Program-made: the position numbers and the translations under genes
In this document: one piece after another, positions 32,365 to 42,560 of the stretch
How positions within the stretch are numbered: position 1 is the stretch's first letter
Layout: each line of letters begins with the position of its first letter
NCBI GenBank assembly: GCA_022511465.1
Contig: JAFLRM010000028.1
Coordinates: 1-43,651 of the forward strand
Reading direction: 5' to 3'
DNA: 43,651 bases
Origin: Acetatifactor sp.
GTDB lineage: Bacteria > Bacillota > Clostridia > Lachnospirales > Lachnospiraceae
Notes under the pieces: model-generated
Database searches by the model: none
The model's input: the letters and a program-made list of their open reading frames with translations, nothing else
What the model was told of the DNA's origin: nothing

Positions 32365-34482
32365 ATGAGCGAAGTATTAAACGTGGAAGAGATCTTTGCC
32401 AGCAAAGTGTTCACCCTCGGCAAGATGAAGGAAAGACTCACGAGAAAAGTGTACCAGGAGGTCAAAAGTGTTATGGATCATGGCGGCGAGCTGTCTAAGG
32501 GAGCCGCTGATGTGGTGGCAAAGGCCATGAAGGATTGGGCTGTAGAGAACGGCGCGACCCATTACACACACTGGTTCCAGCCGCTGACTGGAATCACTGC
32601 CGAGAAGCATGACTCCTTTGTGACTCATCCCGACGAGGAGGGCAAAATGCTCATGGAGTTCTCCGGCAAAGAGCTGATCAAGGGTGAGCCCGATGCGTCT
32701 TCCTTCCCTTCCGGTGGTCTGCGCGCTACCTTTGAGGCGAGAGGCTACACTGTGTGGGATATCACCTCCCCCGCATTTCTGAAGGAGGATGCTACCGGTG
32801 TGATCCTCTGTGTTCCTACCGCATTCTGTTCCTACAAGGGCGAAGCTCTGGACAAGAAGACGCCCCTGCTTCGTTCCATGGAAGCGGTTAGCCAGCAGGC
32901 GATCCGTATCGTTCGCCTTTTCGGAAACAAGGAAGCCACCAAGGTAGTTGCCAGCGTAGGGCCTGAGCAGGAGTACTTCTTGGTAGACCGAGAGAAATAT
33001 TTACAGCGTAAGGATCTGATCTTTGCCGGGCGCACCCTGTTCGGCGCACCCGCTCCCAAAGGACAGGAGATGGAGGATCACTACTTTGGTACGATCCGTG
33101 AGAGGATCGGTTCCTATATGAAGGATCTGAACGTAGAGCTGTGGAAGCTGGGCGTTACCGCTAAGACACAGCACAACGAGGTGGCACCCGCGCAGCACGA
33201 GCTGGCTCCCATCTATGAGACGGCAAATATTGCAGTTGACCATAACCAGCTGGTGATGGAGACCATGAAGAAAGTTGCCGGACGTCACGGTATGACTTGC
33301 CTGCTTCACGAGAAGCCTTTCGCGGGAGTGAACGGCTCCGGTAAGCACAACAACTGGTCTCTGGCCACCGACAATGGTGTAAATATGTTGGATCCCGGTG
33401 AGACTCCCAACGAGAACATGCAGTTTTTGTTGGTTCTGGCCTGCATTTTAAAGGCGGTTGACACTCATGCGGACCTGCTCCGCCAGAGTGCGGCCGATGT
33501 AGGAAACGATCACAGACTGGGCGCCAACGAGGCTCCCCCGGCTATTATCTCCGTGTTCCTTGGTGAGCAGCTGGAGGATGTGGTGAAACAGTTGGTTGAG
33601 ACTGGTATGGCTGACCATGCGATTCAGGGCGGAAAGCTGGAGACCGGCGTTTCCACCTTGCCGGAAACGGATAAGGATGCCACCGACCGCAACAGAACCT
33701 CACCTTTTGCATTCACCGGCAACAAGTTTGAGTTCCGTATGGTGGGGAGCAGTGATTCCATTGCAAGTCCCAACACCACTCTGAATGCCATCGTCGCAGA
33801 GGCTTTCTGTGAGGCGGCTGATGAGCTGGAGAAGGTAAAAGAGGAAGACTTTGAGATTGCCGTACATGACCTGATCAAGAAGTATCTGACCAAGCACCAG
33901 AGGATCATTTTCAACGGCAACGGCTACTCTGACGAGTGGGTGAAGGAGGCCCAGAGACGAGGACTTCCCAACATCAAGTCCATGGTGGAAGCTTCCAGCG
34001 CACTGACCACTGACAAGGCTATCAAGCTGTTTGAGAAGTTTGGGATCTTTACAAAGGCCGAGCTGGAGTCCCGCGAGGAGGTTCTGTATGAAACCTACTC
34101 CAAGAGCATTAACATTGAGGCGCTGACCATGATCGACATGGCAAAGAAACAGTATATCCCGGCTGTGATCAAGTACACCAAGACGCTGGCGGACACCGTG
34201 ATCGCTGTGAAGGAGGCCGGTGCAGACTCATCCGTGCAGTCGGCTGTCCTGTCCGAGGTGACTGCAAAGCTGGCTGAGTCCAAGAAGGCTCTGATCGCTC
34301 TGGAGGAGACGATGGCAAAGGCAGCTGCCATTGAGGATCAGAAGGAACTGGCATTCTTCTTCAAGGACAAGGTGCATGTGGCGATGGATGAGCTGAGAGC
34401 GCCTATCGATGCTTTGGAGATGTTGGTTGATAAGAAAGTATGGCCGGTACCTTCCTACGGTGATTTGATCTTTGAAGTTTAA
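32365..34482 (+). CDS. glnN: Glutamine synthetase type III
   Basis: A 705-residue GSIII, the size expected of this large class. Diagnostic blocks are FPSGGLRATFEARGYTVWD near residue 112, SVGPEQEYFLVDREKYLQRK, the HNEVAPAQHELAPIYE metal and substrate site, NGSGKHNNWS and NRTSPFAFTGNKFEFRMVGS with the final catalytic Arg/Glu residues. It makes glutamine from glutamate, ammonia and ATP. GSIII is common in Bacteroidetes and gut Clostridia. GGAAGAGAG precedes the start. It stands alone between the leader and its own terminator and is probably nitrogen-regulated through the leader. Confidence 0.97.
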   Translation: MSEVLNVEEIFASKVFTLGKMKERLTRKVYQEVKSVMDHGGELSKGAADVVAKAMKDWAVENGATHYTHWFQPLTGITAEKHDSFVTHPDEEGKMLMEFSGKELIKGEPDASSFPSGGLRATFEARGYTVWDITSPAFLKEDATGVILCVPTAFCSYKGEALDKKTPLLRSMEAVSQQAIRIVRLFGNKEATKVVASVGPEQEYFLVDREKYLQRKDLIFAGRTLFGAPAPKGQEMEDHYFGTIRERIGSYMKDLNVELWKLGVTAKTQHNEVAPAQHELAPIYETANIAVDHNQLVMETMKKVAGRHGMTCLLHEKPFAGVNGSGKHNNWSLATDNGVNMLDPGETPNENMQFLLVLACILKAVDTHADLLRQSAADVGNDHRLGANEAPPAIISVFLGEQLEDVVKQLVETGMADHAIQGGKLETGVSTLPETDKDATDRNRTSPFAFTGNKFEFRMVGSSDSIASPNTTLNAIVAEAFCEAADELEKVKEEDFEIAVHDLIKKYLTKHQRIIFNGNGYSDEWVKEAQRRGLPNIKSMVEASSALTTDKAIKLFEKFGIFTKAELESREEVLYETYSKSINIEALTMIDMAKKQYIPAVIKYTKTLADTVIAVKEAGADSSVQSAVLSEVTAKLAESKKALIALEETMAKAAAIEDQKELAFFFKDKVHVAMDELRAPIDALEMLVDKKVWPVPSYGDLIFEV

Positions 34483-34490
34483 TAACTTTC

Positions 34491-34547
34491 GTTATGTTAT
34501 TGGCTTACATAACAGGGTTTGGAGCATGGCGTCCGAACCCTGTTTTT
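34491..34547 (+). terminator. Terminator of glnN with a preceding hairpin
   Basis: ACAGGGTTTGGA (34512-34523) pairs with TCCGAACCCTGT (34532-34543) with one mismatch, followed by TTTTTG. Just before, GTTATGT (34491-34497) pairs with ACATAAC (34507-34513) and overlaps the first arm, so the two stems compete. Confidence 0.88.
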
Positions 34548-34562
34548 GTTACCTCCTTCCTA

Positions 34563-34592
34563 TTGTCAAAAAGCGTGAAAGAATGCTATAAT
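34563..34592 (+). promoter_or_regulatory. Sigma-A promoter of the membrane glycosyltransferase-like gene
   Basis: TTGTCA (34563-34568) and TATAAT (34587-34592) are separated by 18 bp, about 30 bp before the start at 34623. Confidence 0.65.
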
Positions 34593-34622
34593 TTTTTTGT
34601 TTTGAAGGCATAGGGAGGACTT

Positions 34623-36320
34623 ATGGAAAAGAGGAAGAAAATCTGGTGTTGCCTGCTCTTTGCAGCGCTGGTGGCATATACGATCAAAAATATTTTTGTG
34701 GGAGCGGACGTGGACGAGGGCTATGGCATTATGGCAGGCTACCGTCTGGCTGCGGGAGATAAGTTGCTTCTGGAAATGTGGGAGCCGCACCAGACCTCTG
34801 CCATTTTCACGGCGCTTTTAATCAGGCCTTTTCTGTGGCTGACCGGGGGAAACGAGTTCTTAAACATTTATCTGCGAATGATGTATTTTCTGGTGCAGGG
34901 GCTGATCGCAGTATACCTTTGCCGGACATTGCGCTCCTGTCTTCCCTGGATGGAGCGAGAGATCGCGGTGCTGCTCTCTATGGGGTTTTATCTGATCACG
35001 CCCAAATGCATCTGTATTCCGGAGTATTCCAACCTTCATATATGGTTTTTTACCTTGCTGTGCATTCAATTGATACGCTATTATGCCCCGGAATCTCTCC
35101 GGAGGGGAAAGATTTATTGTTTGGCGCTGGCAGGGATATTTCTGGCATGCGATGTGCTGGCCTATCCCAGTATGGCGTTGCTCTTTCCCGTCTGTGTCAT
35201 TTTTATTCTTTGGAAGCATGTGCAGGCGCGTTGGAAGGAAGTTTTTTCGTTTGCGGCGCCCTGTGTGCTGGGTGCGATCACTTTTATTGCTTATCTGCTC
35301 AGTTATATGACGCCGGAGTTGATCCTGCAGATACTGCCCTACATCCTGGGAGAAGAATCTCATCAAGCCGATGTGGGAGCCAAGTTGACAATCTGGGTTA
35401 TGGACTTTGGATATATGGCAGTCGTTCTGCTCATTGGGGGAGCGGTAAGCTGGGGGCTCCTGATCCTGTGGCACAGGATCAGTCGGAAAGAGACACAGGC
35501 GGATCCGAAGGAGTTGTATATGTTCTTGTTTTATTTGGTGCAACTGGTATATCAACTCTATTGTTGGTTTACCAACATCTACAATGCCGCTTACCCGCAG
35601 ATTGTCCTTGTAGCAATTTGCCTGATGGGAATTTACTGCTATTTTAGGAGCGGGCGCAGGGAAAAGACCGGATTTTATTTGATCCTTTTTACCGGGATCA
35701 ATTATTTTGCTGTTCTGCTTATGTCCAACTGGGGACCGGCGAATCTAAATTCTTACTTGATCATGGGGGTGATAGGCGGTTTCCTTTGTTGGTATAGATG
35801 CTATGGAGTAGAAAATCGGGGGGGACACAGGTTATTGACTACGGCGTGTGCTGTGTTTGTGCTGATAAATGCTGTTGCGTACAGTTACTTTATCATCGGT
35901 GACGACGCGGTCAACCCTTCTATTTTGGATGTGAGGGGAATCAATCATGAAGGTGTGAGAAAAGGAATCTTGACCAGCTATATGACTGCTTACCGCTACA
36001 ATGTCAATCAGGAGATCTGGGAAGAGGCAGTACCGGATGGCAGCACGGTGCTGTATGTGGGGCAATCCCAGTTTTATTATATGTTGGGGGACTGCACCAT
36101 CGCATCGCCCAACACCATCAGTACGCCGAGCTACGATGAGAGTATGCTGGCGTACTGGGAGTTGAACCCGGATCGCTATCCGGATGTGGTGGCGGTAGAA
36201 AGCTGGTTTGGGGATATCCGGATCATCGCTGAAGACAGTTTTCTCGCCGGATGGCTGGAAACGGATTTTCAGGCGTCCAGAATAGTGGATTATCCCTATA
36301 TAACAGTTTACTACAAATAA
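34623..36320 (+). CDS. GT-C-like polytopic membrane protein
   Basis: A 565-residue protein with about twelve hydrophobic segments. The first loop holds GADVDEGYGIMAGYRLAAG, with Asp31-Glu32 in the place where GT-C glycosyltransferases keep their catalytic acid; WEPHQTSAIFTALL follows. The last about 130 residues are soluble and extracytoplasmic (VPDGSTVLYVGQSQFYYMLG). The layout parallels the glycosyltransferase at 18182-19645, although the two are not close in sequence. The substrate is unknown. AGGGAGG precedes the start. It is convergent with the cellobiose phosphorylase gene, with only 9 bp between the two stops and no terminator visible. Confidence 0.75.
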   Translation: MEKRKKIWCCLLFAALVAYTIKNIFVGADVDEGYGIMAGYRLAAGDKLLLEMWEPHQTSAIFTALLIRPFLWLTGGNEFLNIYLRMMYFLVQGLIAVYLCRTLRSCLPWMEREIAVLLSMGFYLITPKCICIPEYSNLHIWFFTLLCIQLIRYYAPESLRRGKIYCLALAGIFLACDVLAYPSMALLFPVCVIFILWKHVQARWKEVFSFAAPCVLGAITFIAYLLSYMTPELILQILPYILGEESHQADVGAKLTIWVMDFGYMAVVLLIGGAVSWGLLILWHRISRKETQADPKELYMFLFYLVQLVYQLYCWFTNIYNAAYPQIVLVAICLMGIYCYFRSGRREKTGFYLILFTGINYFAVLLMSNWGPANLNSYLIMGVIGGFLCWYRCYGVENRGGHRLLTTACAVFVLINAVAYSYFIIGDDAVNPSILDVRGINHEGVRKGILTSYMTAYRYNVNQEIWEEAVPDGSTVLYVGQSQFYYMLGDCTIASPNTISTPSYDESMLAYWELNPDRYPDVVAVESWFGDIRIIAEDSFLAGWLETDFQASRIVDYPYITVYYK

Positions 36321-36329
36321 AAACAGTCA

Positions 36330-38765
36330 TTAGCCCATGGTGATCACGACTTCGTACTGAGCTTTGCCTTTTTCATAGGGAATGATATTTCCCTCCAGGG
36401 CTTTGCCGTCCACAGTCATGGATATGACGCCCTTCTGAACCCCGCCAGGGTTTTTTACCTGAATGTGATAGGTTCCCTCGCGGAATTTTCGGGTGACGGT
36501 AAAGTCGCCAAAGCCGGCCGGAACACAGGGATCGACCGACAGACCCTTGTGAGTGGGATACACACCCAGAATGTATTGGGAGACATTGACAAACGTCCAT
36601 GCCGCAGTGCCGGTCAGCCAGCTGTTCTTGGCCTCGCCGTGGAATTTTGCGTCTCTTCCGGCCACCATCTGAGAGTATACATAGGGCTCCGTGCGGTGGA
36701 TATCGCTGATGTCCTCAATGTAGGCGGGACATGTCTTCTTGTAGATCTCGAAAGCCCTGTCGCCTCTTCCCAGAACAGTTTCCGCGATGGATACCCAGGG
36801 ATTGTTGTGGCAGAAGATACCGCCGTTCTCCTTGTATCCGGGGGGATAGGAGGAAACCTCACCCAGTTCCAGATGGTACTCGGTGTAAGAAGGCTGCAGG
36901 ATCATAACGCCGTAGTCAGTGTCCAGATGTTCTTTCACGGAATCGAGCGCTTTCTCGGCGTGGCCTTCCTTTACGCCCACACCTGCCAGAACGCAGAAGC
37001 CCTGCGGCTCAATATAGATCTGTCCTTCCTTGCACTCGTGGGATCCGACCTTGTTGCTGTTTGCATCGTAGGCGCGCAGGAACCAGTCACCGTCCCAGCC
37101 GTCCTTCAAGATGGCATCGTACATGATCTTTACTTCCTTGCGGGCGCGCTCTGCCTCCGCAGTATCTCCCATCAGTTCGCACAACTGTGCATACTCCTCG
37201 CCATACTTTACAAACATGCCGGCAATAAATACAGACTCCGCAACCGGTCCCTCGCTGGGACCAAAGGTCTGGAAAGACTCGCCGGGATGGGCGGAGAAGC
37301 AGTTCAAATTCAGACAGTCGTTCCAGTCTGCACGGCCGATCAGGGGCAGATCGTGAGGTCCCTTGTGGGTCACCGTGTAGTTGAAGGATCGCTTCAGGTG
37401 ATCCAACAGGGGGGTGGCAACACTCATATCGTTGTCGAAAGGAACCAGCTCTTCCAGGATGGACAGATCCCCAGTCTCACGGATATAAGCGCTGGTCCCG
37501 GCAATCAGCCACAGAGGATCGTCGTTAAAGCCGCTTCCGATGTCGGAGTTGCCCTTTTTGGTCAGTGGCTGATACTGATGGTAGGCGCTGCCGTCCTGGA
37601 ACTGGGTGGAAGCGATATCGATAATACGCTCTCTTGCCCGCTCGGGGATCAGATGCACAAAGCCCAGGAGATCCTGACAGGAATCGCGGAATCCCATACC
37701 TCTGCCGATGCCGGATTCATAGTAGGAAGCGGAACGGGACATGTTAAATGTGATCATGCACTGATACTGATTCCAGATGTTGACCATACGGTTGACTTTC
37801 TCGTCCGAGGAGGTCACCGTGTATTTCTCTAAGAGTGTTCTCCAATATCCTCTGAGCTGTTCAAAGGCCTGATCCACTTTTTCCTCGGTATTATATTTGT
37901 CAAGCAGGGCGTAAGCGCGAGTCTTGTTGATGACGCCGTGGGACTCCCACTTCTCCTCATCGGGGTTCTCCACATAGCCGAGCACAAAGAGAAACGTCTT
38001 GCTCTCGCCGGGTGCCAGTTTCATATTGATCTGGTGGGAAGCGATGGGAGACCAGCCGCTGGCAACGGAACCGGTGCAGGCTCCCTTCTCCACCGCCTCC
38101 GGGCAGTCCGCGCCGCGATAGAGGCCTAAAAATGCGTCTCTGCTGGTATCAAAACCGTCCACGGGCGTGTTGACAGAATAGATGGCATAGTGGTTGCGTC
38201 TCTCACGGTATTCGGTCTTGTGGAAGATGGTGGAACCCACTACTTCCACTTCTCCGATACTTAAATTGCGCTGGAAATTTTTCATATCATCATCTGCATT
38301 CCACAGGCACCATTCCACATAAGAAAAGAGAGTGATCTCCTTGGGAGTGGTAGACTGGTTGGTGATCACCAACTTGGTGATCTCACAGCTGTCCTCCATG
38401 GGAACAAAGGTGAGCGCCTTTGCCTCCACCTGCTTTTTGGAGGCGTGGAAGCGACTGTAACCCAGTCCGTGTCGGCACTCGTAGCTGTCCAGCTCCGTCT
38501 TGGTGGGCTGCCAGCCCGGATTCCAGACGGTGTCACCGTCTTTGATATAGAAATATTTTCCGTTTACGTCGCCCGGCACATCGTTGTAGCGGTAGCGGGT
38601 CATGCGCAAAAGCTTGGCATCCTTATAGAAAGAATAGCCGCCGCAGGTGTTGGAGATCAGGCTGAAAAAACCGTTGCAGCCCAGATAGTTGATCCAGGGA
38701 AGAGGAGTCTTGGGAGTCTGGATCACGTATTCATGTTGTGAGTCGTCAAAATAACCAAATTTCAT
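36330..38765 (-). CDS. Cellobiose phosphorylase (GH94)
   Basis: An 811-residue GH94 enzyme. [20 protein letters not shown] is the typical start of cellobiose phosphorylases, the substrate domain includes [20 protein letters not shown], and the catalytic barrel carries [15 protein letters not shown] and [11 protein letters not shown], with the acid Asp in that last motif. It should convert cellobiose and phosphate to glucose 1-phosphate and glucose; close relatives act on longer cellodextrins or laminaribiose, so specificity is inferred from overall likeness. It has no signal peptide. The start at 38765 was preferred to an ATG seven codons upstream because GGAG precedes it and the length matches the family. 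It is divergent from the LacI gene. Confidence 0.92.
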   Translation of the reverse strand: MKFGYFDDSQHEYVIQTPKTPLPWINYLGCNGFFSLISNTCGGYSFYKDAKLLRMTRYRYNDVPGDVNGKYFYIKDGDTVWNPGWQPTKTELDSYECRHGLGYSRFHASKKQVEAKALTFVPMEDSCEITKLVITNQSTTPKEITLFSYVEWCLWNADDDMKNFQRNLSIGEVEVVGSTIFHKTEYRERRNHYAIYSVNTPVDGFDTSRDAFLGLYRGADCPEAVEKGACTGSVASGWSPIASHQINMKLAPGESKTFLFVLGYVENPDEEKWESHGVINKTRAYALLDKYNTEEKVDQAFEQLRGYWRTLLEKYTVTSSDEKVNRMVNIWNQYQCMITFNMSRSASYYESGIGRGMGFRDSCQDLLGFVHLIPERARERIIDIASTQFQDGSAYHQYQPLTKKGNSDIGSGFNDDPLWLIAGTSAYIRETGDLSILEELVPFDNDMSVATPLLDHLKRSFNYTVTHKGPHDLPLIGRADWNDCLNLNCFSAHPGESFQTFGPSEGPVAESVFIAGMFVKYGEEYAQLCELMGDTAEAERARKEVKIMYDAILKDGWDGDWFLRAYDANSNKVGSHECKEGQIYIEPQGFCVLAGVGVKEGHAEKALDSVKEHLDTDYGVMILQPSYTEYHLELGEVSSYPPGYKENGGIFCHNNPWVSIAETVLGRGDRAFEIYKKTCPAYIEDISDIHRTEPYVYSQMVAGRDAKFHGEAKNSWLTGTAAWTFVNVSQYILGVYPTHKGLSVDPCVPAGFGDFTVTRKFREGTYHIQVKNPGGVQKGVISMTVDGKALEGNIIPYEKGKAQYEVVITMG

Positions 38766-38868
38766 ATTGTTAGTCTCCGTTCTCATGAGGCTTTCTCATG
38801 CGATTGTTAGTGAAATCTGTGGAGAAACCCACAAATTCGTTGGTTGTTATCGTTTCTATACCCATGCT

Positions 38869-38882
38869 CGAAAACGATTAAG
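38869..38882. promoter_or_regulatory. LacI-type operator in the cellobiose phosphorylase leader
   Basis: CGAAAACGATTAAG, identical over 14 bp to the site at 39032. A partial inverted copy, TATCGTTTC, lies 13 bp away (38848-38856). It falls just downstream of the minus-strand promoter, where a bound repressor would block elongation. Confidence 0.7.
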
Positions 38883-38906
38883 GACAAGTGTGAGAACTTA
38901 GTTTGG

Positions 38907-38935
38907 ATTATACAGAAATAATAGGGAAAAAGCAA
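38907..38935 (-). promoter_or_regulatory. Promoter of the cellobiose phosphorylase gene
   Basis: On the minus strand TTGCTT (38935-38930) and TATAAT (38912-38907) are 17 bp apart, about 140 bp upstream of the start codon. Confidence 0.65.
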
Positions 38936-38995
38936 TAAAAAAATGCAAGAAAAACATCTATGAAAGAAAAATTAACAAAAAAATAAAAAATATGG

Positions 38996-39024
38996 TTGAA
39001 AAAGTGTAAAAAATGTAGTATAGT
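38996..39024 (+). promoter_or_regulatory. Promoter of the LacI-family regulator gene
   Basis: TTGAAA (38996-39001) and TATAGT (39019-39024) are 17 bp apart. The predicted start point falls inside the operator at 39032, which implies autoregulation. Confidence 0.65.
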
Positions 39025-39031
39025 TATTATA

Positions 39032-39045
39032 CGAAAACGATTAAG
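39032..39045. promoter_or_regulatory. LacI-type operator at the regulator promoter
   Basis: CGAAAACGATTAAG, the second exact copy of the 14-bp site at 38869-38882, placed at +1 of the regulator transcript. Confidence 0.72.
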
Positions 39046-39066
39046 TAAACAGCGCAGGGAGTTTTC

Positions 39067-40077
39067 ATGACATCATTAAAGGATATTTCCAAAGTCTGTG
39101 GAGTCTCGGTAGCTACCGTGAGTAAGGCGTTGAATAACCACACGGACATCGGAAAAGACACAAGAGAACATATCAAGAAGGTTGCGAAGGAAATGGGATA
39201 TCTTCCCAACTTTTCAGCCAGAGCCCTGAAGACGAATCGAACTTACGATATCGGAGTGCTGTTTGTGGACGAGGCGATGAGCGGCCTGACTCACGATTAC
39301 TTTTCCAGCGTGCTGGACAGCTTTAAGCGGACGGCGGAGAAGCAAGGCTATGACATCACTTTTATCAACAGCTGCAAAGATAGAGAGGGACGAATGTCCT
39401 ATCTGGAACACAGCCGTTACCGTGGCTTTGACGGTGTGGTATTGGCCTGCATTGATTTCAACGATCCTGAGGTTGTGGAACTTGTACAGAGTGACATACC
39501 GGTGGTGACGATAGACTACCTTTTCAACAACCGCACCGCGGTGCTCTCCGACAATGTTTCCGGAATGCGGGAGCTTCTGGAGTACATATACCGTCAGGGA
39601 CACAGGAAGATAGCCTATATCCACGGAGCGGATTCCGCGGTTACCCAGAAGAGACTCTCCAGCTTCTATCGGACAGCGGAAATGCTGGGCTTGAAGATTC
39701 CGGAGGAATACATCAATGAGGCGGCTTACAGGGATGCGGCTATGACATACTTGCTCACAAACCAGCTTTTGGATCTGCCGGAACCGCCCACTTGTATTAT
39801 ATACCCGGATGATTTCTCCGCGTTTGGAGGGATCAGGGCTATTCGGGAGCGAGGACTGAGGATCCCGGAGGACATCTCGGTAGCCGGTTATGACGATATA
39901 CCTGCAGCCGGTAATCTGGATCCCCGCCTGACCACCGTGAGACAGGACACGGAACAGATTGGCCACGTGGCTGCAACACAGCTGATCGAACTGATCGAGA
40001 AGCCCAAGATCACTTTATGTGAGCCGGTTCTGATATCCGGTGAAGTGGTGGAGGGCAGATCGGTAGCAGCAATCTAG
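39067..40077 (+). CDS. LacI-family transcriptional regulator
   Basis: A 336-residue LacI/GalR regulator. The HTH and hinge occupy residues about 3-58 ([20 protein letters not shown], then [20 protein letters not shown]). The effector domain resembles periplasmic sugar-binding proteins ([64 protein letters not shown] toward the end). It likely senses cellobiose or a related sugar and controls the divergent phosphorylase gene, itself and perhaps the transporter that follows. AGGGAG precedes the start. Confidence 0.93.
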   Translation: MTSLKDISKVCGVSVATVSKALNNHTDIGKDTREHIKKVAKEMGYLPNFSARALKTNRTYDIGVLFVDEAMSGLTHDYFSSVLDSFKRTAEKQGYDITFINSCKDREGRMSYLEHSRYRGFDGVVLACIDFNDPEVVELVQSDIPVVTIDYLFNNRTAVLSDNVSGMRELLEYIYRQGHRKIAYIHGADSAVTQKRLSSFYRTAEMLGLKIPEEYINEAAYRDAAMTYLLTNQLLDLPEPPTCIIYPDDFSAFGGIRAIRERGLRIPEDISVAGYDDIPAAGNLDPRLTTVRQDTEQIGHVAATQLIELIEKPKITLCEPVLISGEVVEGRSVAAI

Positions 40078-40179
40078 ATATTAGATATTTGTGCCGGGAT
40101 AAGGATTCCGGGCATTAAATAAACGTAACTGCAAATAAGCAGTTATAACACAACAACCTATTAAACACAGGGAGGAAAA

Positions 40180-41547
40180 ATGATGAAGAAGAAGTTATTG
40201 AGCGCACTGCTTGTAACGGCAATGGTAGCCGGCGTACTCACCGGCTGCGGCAGCAAATCCGGTTCCAAATATGCGGATATAAATGCGGAACCTGAATTTT
40301 CGGACGGCGGAAAGGTTTTGAACATCTACTGCTGGAACGATGAGTTTCAGAGACGTGTAAAGGCTCATTATCCTGGCTATCAGGAAGTGGATGCCACAAC
40401 AGGTAAGATCGGGGATGTGACCGTAAAGTGGAATTTTACCCCCAGCGATGACAACGCTTACCAGAACAATCTGGATGAGACTTTGCTGAAGCAGGATAAG
40501 AGCAGTACAGCAGCTGACGACAAGATTGATGTCTTCCTGGTGGAAGCAGACTACGCGCTGAAATACATAGATACCGGATATGCGCTTCCCATCAGTGTGC
40601 TGGGCATCACCGATGCGGACATGGCTGACCAGTATCAGTATACCAAGGATATCGTGACCGACTCCAACGGCGTGTTGAAGGGACTGTCCTGGCAGGGATG
40701 CCCCGGCGTGTTGTTCTACAACCGTGAGGCTGCCAAGGAGGTATTCGGTACCGACGATCCCGCAGAGGTTCAGAAGTATGTGAAGGATTGGGACACTTTC
40801 AATGATTCGGCAGCACTTTTGAACGAAAAAGGCTACCACGTTACGTCCACTGTAAACGATACCTATCGTACTTACTCCAACAACGTGACTTCTCCCTGGG
40901 TCATCAACGGCAAGATCAACATCGATGACAATCTCATGAAATGGGTGAACGATTCCAAGGAGCTGGTTGATGCAGGATATACCACCACCAACGAGTTGTG
41001 GAGTGCTGACTGGCAGCAGGGATTTTTCCCTGAAGGCAAGGTGTTCTGCTACTTTGGACCTGCTTGGCTGGTGAACTTCTCCATGGCAGCAGACACAGCC
41101 GGAAGTATCGGCAATCAGGGCGGTTGGGGTGCAACCGAGGGACCTCAGGGCTTTTTCTGGGGGGGCACTTGGGTCTGTGCAGCCAACGGCAGCGACAACG
41201 TTGCTGAGATCAAGGACATCATGCTGAAGCTGACCTGCGATGCAGACATCATGACTGATATCGTAGTTGATGATGATGATTTTGTAAACAATAAGCCCGC
41301 TATGGAAGCTATGGCTAAAAGTACGGAGTACTCCAGTGCGATCCTGGGCGGACAGAACCCTCTGGGAATGTACTGTGCAGGTGTTGACGGACTTGACTTG
41401 AGCAACCTGAGCGCATATGATCAGGGCTGTAACGAGGAGTTCCAGGCTGCCATGAAGAACTACTTCGATGGCAACGAGGATCTGGATGCGGCGCTGGATC
41501 GTTTCTATAAGGCTGTACAGGTGAAATACCCTGAGTTGAAAAAATAA
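40180..41547 (+). CDS. ABC sugar transporter, solute-binding lipoprotein
   Basis: A 455-residue lipoprotein. The signal ends in lipobox LTGC with Cys23, followed by a Gly/Ser linker. The mature protein is a family 1 solute-binding protein: VLNIYCWNDEFQRRVKAHYP, a DVFLVEADYALKYIDTGYAL hinge segment, WQGCPGVLFYNREAAKEVFG and a Trp/Gly-rich ligand region (QGGWGATEGPQGFFWGGTWV). Aromatic residues there suit an oligosaccharide. Two adjacent ATGs are possible; the second (40183) has better spacing from GGAGG. It is the first gene of a binding protein-permease-permease set. Confidence 0.92.
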   Translation: MMKKKLLSALLVTAMVAGVLTGCGSKSGSKYADINAEPEFSDGGKVLNIYCWNDEFQRRVKAHYPGYQEVDATTGKIGDVTVKWNFTPSDDNAYQNNLDETLLKQDKSSTAADDKIDVFLVEADYALKYIDTGYALPISVLGITDADMADQYQYTKDIVTDSNGVLKGLSWQGCPGVLFYNREAAKEVFGTDDPAEVQKYVKDWDTFNDSAALLNEKGYHVTSTVNDTYRTYSNNVTSPWVINGKINIDDNLMKWVNDSKELVDAGYTTTNELWSADWQQGFFPEGKVFCYFGPAWLVNFSMAADTAGSIGNQGGWGATEGPQGFFWGGTWVCAANGSDNVAEIKDIMLKLTCDADIMTDIVVDDDDFVNNKPAMEAMAKSTEYSSAILGGQNPLGMYCAGVDGLDLSNLSAYDQGCNEEFQAAMKNYFDGNEDLDAALDRFYKAVQVKYPELKK

Positions 41548-41571
41548 TAGAAAGACACAGAAGTTACGGAG

Positions 41572-41599
41572 GCCATGCCTGCCTGGTGGCGGGCGTGGC
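41572..41599 (+). other. Strong hairpin between binding protein and first permease
   Basis: GCCATGCCTGCC (41572-41583) pairs with GGCGGGCGTGGC (41588-41599) over 12 bp with two G-U pairs and a TGGT loop. No T-run follows, so it probably protects the upstream mRNA end and lowers permease expression relative to the binding protein. Confidence 0.65.
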
Positions 41600-41639
41600 T
41601 CTTCTATTAAAAAGTCAGTTGTGAAGAATGGAGAGAGTT

Positions 41640-42548
41640 ATGAAAGCTGCAAAACGGGGAAAGGTCGTAAGCTATAACAAGTGGGGATATTTTTTCCTGA
41701 TCCCCTTTGTGCTGGTCTATCTGGTATTTCAGTTCATACCGTTGGTCAGCACTGTTGTCAACAGTTTCTTTGAAAACTATCGGTCGGGGCTGGTACAGGT
41801 AGGTCCCAACTTTATCGGAATTGATAATTATGTCGCATTATTCTCTGACAATGACATTTGGATATATCTGAAGAATACGCTTATTATGTGGGTCATGGGT
41901 TTTGTGCCCCAGATTGCTGTCAGTCTTCTCTTGGGAGCCTGGTTCTCTAATCCAAGCCTGCGACTGAAAGGACAACGTTTTTTTAAGACTGTGATCTATC
42001 TGCCGAACCTGATCATGGCCTCCGCATTTGCCATGTTGTTCTTCACGTTGTTCTCGGACAGCGGTCCTATCAACTCTATCCTGATGCAGATAGGAATTCT
42101 GGAGGTACCTTATAAATTCCTCTCCAATATATGGAGCACGAGATCGTTGGTAGCATTCATGAACTTTTTGATGTGGTTTGGTAACACCACGATCCTGCTG
42201 ATGGCGGGTATGATGGGAATTGACACTTCCCTTTTCGAGGCTGCGGAGGTGGACGGAGCGACTTCCACTCAGGTATTTTTCCGGATCACTATGCCCCTGC
42301 TTCGGCCGATCCTGATCTATGTGATGATAACATCCCTGATCGGCGGTCTGCAGATGTTCGATGTGCCGCAGGTCCTGACCAACGGAACCGGAGATCCCGT
42401 AGGATCCTCCATGACTCTGATCATGTATCTGAACAAGCACCTGTTCAGCAAAAACTATGGTATGGGTGGAGCGCTGTCTGTGTTCCTGTTTGTTGTCACC
42501 GGGGTGCTGAGCTTGCTTGTGTTCAAGTTTTCCAATGAGAAGAAGTAG
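41640..42548 (+). CDS. ABC sugar transporter permease (MalF/UgpA type)
   Basis: A 302-residue inner-membrane protein with six hydrophobic segments. The cytoplasmic coupling loop EAAEVDGATSTQVFFRITMP is the EAA motif that contacts the ATPase. It belongs to the carbohydrate uptake CUT1 group and pairs with the next gene. The start at 41640 was chosen because GGAGAG is just upstream; an ATG four codons earlier is in frame. No ATPase gene follows, so a shared MsmK-type ATPase encoded elsewhere must drive it. Confidence 0.92.
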   Translation: MKAAKRGKVVSYNKWGYFFLIPFVLVYLVFQFIPLVSTVVNSFFENYRSGLVQVGPNFIGIDNYVALFSDNDIWIYLKNTLIMWVMGFVPQIAVSLLLGAWFSNPSLRLKGQRFFKTVIYLPNLIMASAFAMLFFTLFSDSGPINSILMQIGILEVPYKFLSNIWSTRSLVAFMNFLMWFGNTTILLMAGMMGIDTSLFEAAEVDGATSTQVFFRITMPLLRPILIYVMITSLIGGLQMFDVPQVLTNGTGDPVGSSMTLIMYLNKHLFSKNYGMGGALSVFLFVVTGVLSLLVFKFSNEKK

Positions 42549-42560
42549 GAGGTGGATGAT

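Noticed and set aside
34778..35647. 289-codon frame overlapping the GT-C-like gene
   Set aside because: It is out of frame with a gene that has a promoter, a ribosome binding site and membrane segments; the product is Ser/Gly/Cys-rich noise.
36465..37832. 455-codon frame on the plus strand
   Set aside because: It lies wholly antisense to the cellobiose phosphorylase gene, whose family motifs are unmistakable; the frame is a by-product of its codon use.
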